From Chryseobacterium gleum (GTDB taxonomy: Bacteria; Bacteroidota; Bacteroidia; Flavobacteriales_D; Sanyastnellaceae): a stretch of DNA of 12,048 nucleotides. Positions 7,042-12,048 of the stretch are shown in pieces (positions within the stretch are counted from its first letter, which is position 1; every line of letters begins with the position of its first letter). The translations under genes and the position numbers were made by a program. The stretch lies in NCBI GenBank assembly GCA_945883885.1, contig CAMCYM010000027.1, positions 1 to 12,048 on the forward strand. Reading direction: 5' to 3'. Below the pieces are notes generated by a model that searched no databases, was not told the DNA's origin, and saw only the letters and a program-made list of their open reading frames with translations.

Positions 7042-7488
7042 TTAGAGTTCTTGCGCCGTACCGCCAGCCGCTTCAATCGCAGCCTTTGCCGTAGCAGAAA
7101 ACTTGTGCGCTGCCACGGTGACACCGGCTTTGATTTCGCCACGGCCGAGGATCTTCACAAGCTCCTTCTTGCCGACGAGTCCGTTCTCCACGAGGAGGTC
7201 GAACGTAATCGATGAGAGGGACTTCCGCTCGATGAGTTCCTGCAGCGTGTCGAGGTTGATGCCTTTGTACTCCACCCGGTTCGGGGGGGTGAAACCAAAC
7301 TTCGGCACACGGCGCTGCAGCGGCATCTGACCGCCTTCGAAACCGATTTTGCTCTTGTAGCCCGAGTGCTGCTTCGCGCCTTTGTGGCCACGTGTTGAGG
7401 TGCCGCCGTGGCCAGAGCCTTCACCGCGACCAACTCGCTTGCGCTGCTTCCGGGATCCCTCTGCGGGTTGCAGATTGCTGAGATTCAT
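7042..7488 (-). CDS. rplO: Ribosomal protein L15
   Basis: L15 is a late-assembling large-subunit protein that reaches into 23S rRNA. It has 148 residues. The glycine- and arginine-rich N-terminal extension typical of the family is present: RKRVGRGEGSGHGGTSTRGHKGAK (16-39, key residues the GxG repeats). FEGGQMPLQRRVPKFGF (50-66) follows. The C-terminal part (about 75-148) is the folded domain with LGRGEIKAGVTVAAHKFS. It lies 19 bases after rpmD and 11 bases before secY. Confidence 0.99.
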   Translation of the reverse strand: MNLSNLQPAEGSRKQRKRVGRGEGSGHGGTSTRGHKGAKQHSGYKSKIGFEGGQMPLQRRVPKFGFTPPNRVEYKGINLDTLQELIERKSLSSITFDLLVENGLVGKKELVKILGRGEIKAGVTVAAHKFSATAKAAIEAAGGTAQEL

Positions 7489-7507
7489 GGGATGTGCTGG
7501 TTGAGAA

Positions 7508-7687
7508 TTAAACGTTTTCCACCTTCAGCATGTGCGACACTTTGCGCACCATGCCCAAAATCTGGGGGGTGGCTTCGTGCGTCACCGGCTGGTGAAGCTT
7601 CTTGATGCCAAGTGCCACGATGGTGGCCTTTTGGCGCGCCGGGCGCTTGATGGCGCTCCGAATCTGGGTGATGGTAATCTGGGCCAT
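7508..7687 (-). CDS. rpmD: Ribosomal protein L30
   Basis: The spacer between rpsE and rplO contains a 59-codon frame beginning MAQITITQIRSAIKRPARQK and ending LKVENV with TAA at 7508-7510. This is bacterial L30 (uL30), a small 23S rRNA-binding protein. The ITQIRSAI start, the basic KRPARQK stretch and the VRKVSHMLKVE end match the family, as does the length (about 58-61). It begins 6 bases after the rpsE stop, in the standard rpsE-rpmD-rplO order. Confidence 0.97.
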   Translation of the reverse strand: MAQITITQIRSAIKRPARQKATIVALGIKKLHQPVTHEATPQILGMVRKVSHMLKVENV

Positions 7688-7693
7688 GGCTGA

Positions 7694-8236
7694 TCAGCCG
7701 TTGAATACTTTCGATACTGAAACCCCGCGCATGCGAGCGACCTCATCCGCATTGCGGAGGGCCTTCAACGCATTGAAGGTGGCTTTCACCACGTTGTGCG
7801 GATTCGAGGAGCCGAGGGATTTGGCCAAAACATCCTTGATGCCGGCACTCTCCAGAACGGCACGCATGGCACCTCCCGCGATCACCCCCGTACCTGCAGA
7901 AGCCGGACGGATGAGGATGTGCGCACCTGCGTACTTCATCTCCTGCTCATGCGGAATGGTGCTGCCCACGAGCGGAACAGAAATCATGTTCTTCTTCGCG
8001 TCGTCGATGCCCTTTTGGATGGCTGTAGCCACTTCGCGGCTTTTGCCCAAACCGTGCCCGACCCGGCCTTTCTCATCGCCCACCACCATGATGGAACCGA
8101 ACGAGAACGTCCGTCCACCCTTCGTGGTCTTAGCGACACGGTTGATGCCGACCAAACGCTCTTTCAAATCCGGATCGCCGGTGCGAGGCTGCTGCTGCTG
8201 CTGATCGCGTCCCTTGCGCTGTTGACGTTGTTCCAT
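7694..8236 (-). CDS. rpsE: Ribosomal protein S5
   Basis: S5 lines the mRNA entry channel and contributes to decoding accuracy. The 180-residue protein carries an N-terminal extension rich in Gln and Arg, including five Gln in a row at 12-16. The double-stranded RNA-binding-like S5 domain follows, with ERLVGINRVAKTTKGGRTFS (26-45) and VGDEKGRVGHGLGKSREV (52-69). The C-terminal domain shows RPASAGTGVIAGGAMRAVLE (109-128) and SLGSSNPHNVVKATF. The core is canonical; only the N-terminus differs from E. coli S5 (167 residues). It is 4 bases from rplR and 6 from rpmD. Confidence 0.99.
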   Translation of the reverse strand: MEQRQQRKGRDQQQQQPRTGDPDLKERLVGINRVAKTTKGGRTFSFGSIMVVGDEKGRVGHGLGKSREVATAIQKGIDDAKKNMISVPLVGSTIPHEQEMKYAGAHILIRPASAGTGVIAGGAMRAVLESAGIKDVLAKSLGSSNPHNVVKATFNALKALRNADEVARMRGVSVSKVFNG

Positions 8237-8240
8237 GGGT

Positions 8241-8594
8241 TCAGAAATTCAAGCCACCCTCGCGGGCCGCATCTGCAAGTTGTTTCACACGGCCGTGGTA
8301 CAGGTACCCGTTGCGGTCAAATACCACCGCATCGATTCCGGCATTTTTTGCATGCGAGGCAATCTGCTTGCCCACCCATGCTGCCTGCTCCAGCTTCGTC
8401 ATGGCCTTCACGGACTCCTGTCCTAAAGACGTGGCGGATACCAACGTACGGCCAGACAAGTCGTCGACGACCTGGGCATAAATCTGCTTGTTGCTCCGGA
8501 ACACGGAGAGGCGCGGACGCTCCGCGGTGCCCTGCACCTTTCCCCGCACCCGACGCTTGATGCGCTGACGCGCAAAGGTCTTATTCGTTCCCAT
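8241..8594 (-). CDS. rplR: Ribosomal protein L18
   Basis: L18 binds 5S rRNA and, with L5, joins the 5S particle to the large subunit. The product has 117 residues, the usual size. It has a basic N-terminus (RQRIKRRVRGKVQGT, 9-23) and the core RPRLSVFRSNKQIYAQVVDD (26-45). The conserved end FDRNGYLYHGRVKQLADAAREGG is at about 92-114. The start lies 3 bases after rplF and the stop 4 bases before rpsE, so coupling of translation is likely. Confidence 0.99.
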   Translation of the reverse strand: MGTNKTFARQRIKRRVRGKVQGTAERPRLSVFRSNKQIYAQVVDDLSGRTLVSATSLGQESVKAMTKLEQAAWVGKQIASHAKNAGIDAVVFDRNGYLYHGRVKQLADAAREGGLNF

Positions 8595-8597
8595 GGC

Positions 8598-9149
8598 TTA
8601 TTTCGATGCAGTTTTACCGGCCTTACGACGGATGACTTCGCCCACAAACCGTATCCCTTTCCCTTTGTAGGGTTCTGGTTTCCGGAAAGAACGAATTTTT
8701 GCCGCGACCATACCGATGAGCTGGAGGTCATGCGACGTCAAGGTGATGGTCGGGTTCGAACCCTTCTTCGTCTCCGACTCCAACTTGATTTCATTCGGAA
8801 GGACCATCACGATGGGGTGGCTGTAGCCGAGGGCGAGTGTCAACTCCTGGCCCGCTGCGCTGGCACGGTAGCCGACACCTACGAGTTCCATGTCCACACG
8901 GTACCCCTCGGTCACTCCTGTGACCATGTTCGCAACGAGGGCACGGTACAACCCGTGCTTCGAACGGTATTCCTTCTCATCGCTCGGACGTGTAAACGTC
9001 AGAACGCCATCCTCCTGCACCACCGTGATGGCCGGATCAATCTCCTGGGTGAGTTCGCCCTTGGGGCCCTTCACCTTGACATTGGTACCCTCCACCGTAA
9101 CCGTCACTCCGGACGGAATCGTGATGGGGGCTTTGCCTATACGCGACAT
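8598..9149 (-). CDS. rplF: Ribosomal protein L6
   Basis: L6 binds 23S rRNA near the sarcin-ricin loop and the factor-binding site. The 183-residue sequence starts MSRIGKAPITIPSGVTVTVE and has the two repeated L6 domains (about 10-82 and 90-165). KVKGPKGELTQ (25-35) belongs to the first. The second carries VGVGYRASAAGQELTLALGYSHP (91-113, key GVGYRA) and the ending RKPEPYKGKGIRFVGEVIRRKAGK. Length matches the family (about 177-184). It follows rpsH by 19 bases. Confidence 0.99.
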   Translation of the reverse strand: MSRIGKAPITIPSGVTVTVEGTNVKVKGPKGELTQEIDPAITVVQEDGVLTFTRPSDEKEYRSKHGLYRALVANMVTGVTEGYRVDMELVGVGYRASAAGQELTLALGYSHPIVMVLPNEIKLESETKKGSNPTITLTSHDLQLIGMVAAKIRSFRKPEPYKGKGIRFVGEVIRRKAGKTASK

Positions 9150-9168
9150 GGCTTCTTAGCTCTGGATC

Positions 9169-9567
9169 TCAGTAAACAGTGCACACCACTTCTCCGCCGA
9201 TGTGCATGGCGCGCGCTTCTTTGTCCGTCATGAGGCCCTTCGAGGTGGACACGATGGCCACACCTAAGCCGTTGAGCACCCGCGGCAATTCCTCTGCTCC
9301 GGAGTACTTCCGCAAACCGGGTGAGCTGATGCGCGTGATTTTCGTGATGGCCGGACGCTTCGACTTCGAATCGTAGCGAAGAGCAATCTTGATGGAACCT
9401 TGCGGTCCCTCCTCCACGAACTTATAGTTCAGGATGTACCCTTTGTCGAACAGAATCCGGGTCATCTCCCGCTTCATGTTCGAAGCAGGAATCTCCACGA
9501 CCTTGTGGCCGGCCGCTTGGGCATTCCGAATACGGGTCAGGTAATCGGCGATAGGATCGGTATACAT
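9169..9567 (-). CDS. rpsH: Ribosomal protein S8
   Basis: S8 binds helix 21 of 16S rRNA and organises the central domain of the 30S subunit. It has 132 residues, as usual. The start MYTDPIADYLTRIRNAQAAG and the C-terminal RNA-binding signature STSKGLMTDKEARAMHIGGE (107-126) are clear. In E. coli S8 also represses the spc operon by binding mRNA near rplE; no matching structure was recognised here. It lies 24 bases after rpsN. Confidence 0.99.
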   Translation of the reverse strand: MYTDPIADYLTRIRNAQAAGHKVVEIPASNMKREMTRILFDKGYILNYKFVEEGPQGSIKIALRYDSKSKRPAITKITRISSPGLRKYSGAEELPRVLNGLGVAIVSTSKGLMTDKEARAMHIGGEVVCTVY

Positions 9568-9591
9568 GCGATTTTCTTCTGCAAGTGTGGA

Positions 9592-9861
9592 TTACCAGCT
9601 GGCCTTCTTGACGCCCGGAATTTTACCGAACAAGGCCATCTTCCTGAAAAGCACCCGGGAAATGCCAAACTGGCGCATGTACCCGCGCGGACGGCCCGTA
9701 ACGAGGCAGCGGTTGTGCAGCCGCACAGCAGCGCTGTTCGGGGGAAGCTTCTGCAAGCCCTCCCAGTCTCCAGCAGCCTTCAAGGCTGCACGCTTTGCTG
9801 CGTATTTGGCCACCATACGAACGCGCTTGCGCTCACGGGCCTTCATCGACTCTTTTGCCAT
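9592..9861 (-). CDS. rpsN: Ribosomal protein S14 (89-residue, zinc-free form)
   Basis: S14 is a 30S head protein near the A site. The start chosen is the ATG at 9861 (MAKESMKARERKRVRM), two bases from the rplE stop. An in-frame longer reading to 9939 would overlap rplE by 77 bases and adds non-family sequence. The product has 89 residues, with PNSAAVRLHNRCLVTGRPRG (41-60) and GYMRQFGISRVLFRKMALFG (60-79). The four-cysteine zinc ribbon of the short S14 form is missing; only Cys52 remains. The size fits the zinc-free S14 of Bacteroidota rather than the 61-residue zinc form. Confidence 0.97.
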   Translation of the reverse strand: MAKESMKARERKRVRMVAKYAAKRAALKAAGDWEGLQKLPPNSAAVRLHNRCLVTGRPRGYMRQFGISRVLFRKMALFGKIPGVKKASW

Positions 9862-9862
9862 C

Positions 9863-10414
9863 TCAGTTCTTCTTGAAGGGGAAGCCAAATCCTTCCAACA
9901 GCGCTTTGGCCTCCTCGTCGGTGCGCGCAGTGGTGACAATCGTAATATCCATGCCGTTGAAGTGCTTCACTTCATCGAGGCTGATCTCCGGAAAGATGAT
10001 TTGCTCCTTGACCCCGAAGGTAAAGTTCCCTCGTCCGTCAAAGCCCTTCACCTTCACACCCTGGAAGTCCCGGGTACGGGGCAGTGAAACGGCGATCAAC
10101 CGGTCAAGAAACTCGTACATCCGGTCGCGACGCAGGGTCACCCGCGCACCGATCGGCATGCCTTTCCGGAGCTTGAAGTTCGAGACGTCCTTCGTTGAGA
10201 GGGTGGGGACCGCTTTTTGGCCCGCAACCCGCGACATTTCTTCTACGGCCTGTTCGACAATTTTCTTGTCCGCGATGGCCTTGCCTAACCCTTGGTTCAA
10301 GCAAATCTTCTCGATGCGGGGGATTTGCATCGTAGAAGTGTATTCAAACCGCTCCTTCAACATCGGGGCGATTTCCTCCGCATACTGCGTTTGGAGACGA
10401 GGAATGTAGCTCAT
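9863..10414 (-). CDS. rplE: Ribosomal protein L5
   Basis: L5 binds 5S rRNA and contacts the P-site tRNA and S13 across the subunit bridge. The preferred ATG at 10414 gives 183 residues starting MSYIPRLQTQYAEEIAP; a GTG one codon upstream (10417) is possible but less likely. Family blocks are PRIEKICLNQGLGKAI (32-47) and KLRKGMPIGARVTLR (81-95). Near the C-terminus are RGNFTFGVKEQIIFPEI and MDITIVTTARTDEEAKALL. The ATG overlaps the rplX TGA by one base (TGATG), consistent with coupled translation. Length matches the family (about 179-187). Confidence 0.98.
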   Translation of the reverse strand: MSYIPRLQTQYAEEIAPMLKERFEYTSTMQIPRIEKICLNQGLGKAIADKKIVEQAVEEMSRVAGQKAVPTLSTKDVSNFKLRKGMPIGARVTLRRDRMYEFLDRLIAVSLPRTRDFQGVKVKGFDGRGNFTFGVKEQIIFPEISLDEVKHFNGMDITIVTTARTDEEAKALLEGFGFPFKKN

Positions 10415-10734
10415 CACTTCAGATCCTGATTCGATTTCTTCGAGTAACGAACGAGCTTGCCCTCAGCATTGCGGCGGCGCCCGACGCGGGTGGTATTGCC
10501 CGAGCCGTCCACCACCATCACATTCGAGATGTGGATGCCCGCCTCCGTGCTCACGAGTCCCCCTTGCGGGTTCGTCGCACTGGGCTTCACGTGCTTCTTC
10601 ACGATGTTGACACCGCCTACCGTCACACGGTCTGATTTGCGGTCCACCGCTAACACCGTGCCTTCTTTGCCCTTGCTGCCGCCGGCAATGACCTTTACGG
10701 TGTCTCCTTTTTTGACTTTCAGTCGCTTAAACAT
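10414..10734 (-). CDS. rplX: Ribosomal protein L24
   Basis: L24 starts large-subunit assembly and later sits at the exit-tunnel rim. The ATG at 10734 gives 106 residues beginning MFKRLKVKKGDTVKVIAGGS. The KOW motif spans about 9-36 (GDTVKVIAGGSKGKEGTVLA). GVNIVKKHVKPS (41-52) and GGLVSTEAGIHISNVMVVD (58-76) are typical. A longer in-frame start at 10773 would run into rplN and adds unrelated residues, so it was not used. The gap to rplN is 10 bases. The end overlaps rplE by one base. Confidence 0.98.
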   Translation of the reverse strand: MFKRLKVKKGDTVKVIAGGSKGKEGTVLAVDRKSDRVTVGGVNIVKKHVKPSATNPQGGLVSTEAGIHISNVMVVDGSGNTTRVGRRRNAEGKLVRYSKKSNQDLK

Positions 10735-10744
10735 GACCTCGAAA

Positions 10745-11113
10745 TCAGAGCACCTCCGGTGCAAGTGAGACAATCTTCATGTACTCCTTCTCCCGGAGTT
10801 CGCGGGCTACCGGACCGAAGATCCGGGTTCCACGCATCTCGCCGGCTGCGTTCAGCAGCACCACGGCGTTGTCATCGAACCGGATGTATGAACCATCCGC
10901 CCGACGCACTTCCTTGCGTGTACGAACGACTACCGCTTTCGACACGGCGCCTTTCTTCACGTTGCCACCGGGGGCTGCATCCTTGATGGCCACCACGATG
11001 GTGTCGCCGATGCTGGCGTATCGCCGACGCGTTCCGCCCAACACGCGAATGCAAAGGGCTTCCTTCGCTCCGCTGTTGTCCGCGACCCGCATCCGGGATT
11101 CTTGTTGTATCAT
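10745..11113 (-). CDS. rplN: Ribosomal protein L14
   Basis: L14 is a highly conserved 23S rRNA-binding protein that forms bridges to the small subunit and is the docking site of the silencing factor RsfS. The 122-residue length is the family standard. It starts MIQQESRMRVADNSGAKEAL. The signature with IGDTIVVAIKDAAPGGNVKKG (36-56) is followed by VVRTRKEVRRADGSYIRFDD (61-80) and the end GTRIFGPVARELREKEYMKI. An AAGGA sequence 7 bases before the ATG is the best Shine-Dalgarno-like match in the window. Confidence 0.99.
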   Translation of the reverse strand: MIQQESRMRVADNSGAKEALCIRVLGGTRRRYASIGDTIVVAIKDAAPGGNVKKGAVSKAVVVRTRKEVRRADGSYIRFDDNAVVLLNAAGEMRGTRIFGPVARELREKEYMKIVSLAPEVL

Positions 11114-11120
11114 GACTAAA

Positions 11121-11125
11121 TCCTT
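11121..11125 (-). promoter_or_regulatory. Shine-Dalgarno-like AAGGA before rplN
   Basis: The minus strand reads AAGGA with 7 bases before the rplN ATG, a normal distance for ribosome binding. It stands out because most genes here lack any such sequence. Whether it is used is unknown, since Bacteroidota ribosomes make little use of Shine-Dalgarno pairing. Confidence 0.35.
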
Positions 11126-11139
11126 CTATTCCTTGTGAA

Positions 11140-11421
11140 TTACTTCGCGCGCTCGATGACTTCCACGAGTCTCCAGCACTTGCGCTTGCTCAACGGGCGC
11201 GTCTCCATGATGCGCACCGTGTCGCCGACTTTGCAGGTTTCCTGCTCATCGTGCGCCATGAACTTGCTCGTCTTGTTGACGAACTTCCCGTACTTCGGGT
11301 GCTTTTCCTTGCGCTCAACGGCCACCACAATGGACTTGTTCATCGCGGTGGACGTCACGACGCCGATCCGCTCCTTGCGCAGGTTGCGCTCGACGGCAGG
11401 GGGTGTCTGTTCAGTGGTCAT
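11140..11421 (-). CDS. rpsQ: Ribosomal protein S17
   Basis: S17 is an OB-fold 16S rRNA-binding protein needed for early 30S assembly. The protein has 93 residues. A short variable N-terminus leads into RKERIGVVTSTAMNKSIVVA (15-34). ERKEKHPKYGKFVNKTSKFMAHDE (36-59, key HPKYGK) and the end VRIMETRPLSKRKCWRLVE complete the family pattern. Its ATG overlaps the rpmC stop by four bases (ATGA), so initiation is probably coupled to rpmC translation. The following rplN is 26 bases away. Confidence 0.99.
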   Translation of the reverse strand: MTTEQTPPAVERNLRKERIGVVTSTAMNKSIVVAVERKEKHPKYGKFVNKTSKFMAHDEQETCKVGDTVRIMETRPLSKRKCWRLVEVIERAK

Positions 11422-11609
11422 CCTTTCTTGCGTCCGTTGAGTTCTGTGAGAAGACGGGCAATATCCCGCCGCTTGTTCTTGATGACCGTGGTGCTTTCGA
11501 GGCCTGCCACCGTGTGGTTGAACCGAAGGCGATCGTACGCTCCGCGTTCCTGGGTTATCCGCTCCGCCAAATCAGCGTCGGACAATTGCCGGATTTCACT
11601 CATATTCAT
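11418..11609 (-). CDS. rpmC: Ribosomal protein L29
   Basis: L29 is a small two-helix protein at the exit-tunnel rim, next to L23, where trigger factor and the signal recognition particle dock. The ATG at 11609 gives 63 residues (MNMSEIRQLSDADLAERITQ); a second ATG at 11603 would give 61. The family block LRFNHTVAGLESTTVIKNKRRDIARLLTELNGR is present (27-59; key residues LRF near the start and the NKRRDIARLLTE helix near the end). An in-frame extension to 11645 would lie inside rplP and is not supported. The start overlaps the rplP stop by one base and the end overlaps rpsQ by four. Confidence 0.97.
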   Translation of the reverse strand: MNMSEIRQLSDADLAERITQERGAYDRLRFNHTVAGLESTTVIKNKRRDIARLLTELNGRKKG

Positions 11610-12028
11610 CACTCTGCGTAATCTGGGCGTACGACGAATTTGCACTTCACTGGCAACTTCTGCGCTCCGAGACGCAACGCCTCTTCAGCAGTGGCCAACG
11701 GCACACCATCCACTTCAAACATCATCCGACCGGGGCGCACCGGCGCTACCCAATGGCTGGGTGCACCCTTGCCCTTACCCATACGGACTTCGGCAGGCTT
11801 TGCCGTAATCGGCTTGTCTGGGAAGATGCGGATCCACACTTTGCCTTCCCGCTTCATGAAACGGTTGATGGCGATACGAGACGCCTCAATCTGGCGTGCC
11901 GTGATGAAGCCCACTTCCAAAGACTTGATTCCGAAGGAGCCATACGCAATAGACGCTCCGCGCTGCGCATTCCCCCTGACCCGGCCTTTCTGCTGCTTCC
12001 GGAATTTGGTACGTTTCGGCTGTAACAT
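11609..12028 (-). CDS. rplP: Ribosomal protein L16
   Basis: L16 contacts the elbow of A- and P-site tRNA and is needed for peptidyl transfer activity. The 139-residue product has the normal length. It starts MLQPKRTKFRKQQKGRVRG. It carries GLEVGF-like block SLEVGFITARQIEASR (36-51) and RIFPDKPITAKPAEVRMGKG (67-86), which contains Arg82 at the site hydroxylated in E. coli L16. GAPSHWVAPVRPGRMMFEVDG (88-108) is also typical. The 20 bases upstream are expected to be the end of rpsC, but too little is visible to confirm it. rpmC overlaps its stop codon. Confidence 0.99.
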   Translation of the reverse strand: MLQPKRTKFRKQQKGRVRGNAQRGASIAYGSFGIKSLEVGFITARQIEASRIAINRFMKREGKVWIRIFPDKPITAKPAEVRMGKGKGAPSHWVAPVRPGRMMFEVDGVPLATAEEALRLGAQKLPVKCKFVVRPDYAE

Positions 12029-12048
12029 GATTTCTCAGCTCTATCAGT

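Noticed and set aside
9862..9939. Longer start for rpsN at 9939
   Set aside because: The extra 26 residues overlap the rplE coding region and do not resemble S14; the ATG at 9861 gives a standard 89-residue protein.
12029..12048. End of rpsC before rplP
   Set aside because: rpsC is expected here from gene order, and stops TGA and TAG occur in one minus-strand frame of these 20 bases. The stretch is too short to assign a frame or any residue.

Overview
This window is a compact, single-direction block of housekeeping genes, all on the minus strand, so it is read from the right edge (12048) towards the left (1). It holds 23 genes. Twenty-two form the second half of the classic S10-spc-alpha ribosomal protein cluster, and the last is carA, the small subunit of carbamoyl-phosphate synthase. 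The order is rplP-rpmC-rpsQ-rplN-rplX-rplE-rpsN-rpsH-rplF-rplR-rpsE-rpmD-rplO-secY-map-infA-rpmJ-rpsM-rpsK-rpsD-rpoA-rplQ, then a terminator, then carA. Two of these genes (rpmD, 59 codons; rpmJ, 38 codons) were found by reading the spacers directly. The longest stretch without a coding region is 85 bp (rplQ to carA).

The organism is most likely a member of Bacteroidota with fairly high GC (high 50s percent by eye). Several things point there: map-infA-rpmJ directly after secY without adk; carA after rplQ; the zinc-free L36, an 89-residue zinc-free S14 and a zinc-free S4; an L17 with a long C-terminal tail; the general lack of Shine-Dalgarno sequences; and a TAnnTTTG-type -7 promoter box in front of carA. 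The carA position resembles Flavobacteriales-type gene orders, but that finer placement is inference.

Region by region: 12028-8241 encodes large- and small-subunit proteins from the S10/spc part (L16 to L18), often with overlapping or abutting ends. 8236-7042 encodes S5, L30 and L15. 7030-4630 encodes the export channel SecY, methionine aminopeptidase and initiation factor IF-1, so translation initiation, N-terminal processing and export are produced alongside ribosomes. 4622-1260 is the alpha part: L36, S13, S11, S4, RNA polymerase alpha and L17. A rho-independent terminator at 1209-1238 closes the ribosomal unit. carA appears to have its own promoter, squeezed into the same 85 bp spacer.

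I found no new defence, mobile or biosynthetic system here; most of the window is ordinary. The parts that deserve a second look are the 15-unit hexapeptide repeat tail on L17 (an 18-bp tandem repeat in the DNA), the palindromic carA promoter that nearly touches the start codon, and the unusual frequency of CC directly before ATG starts.
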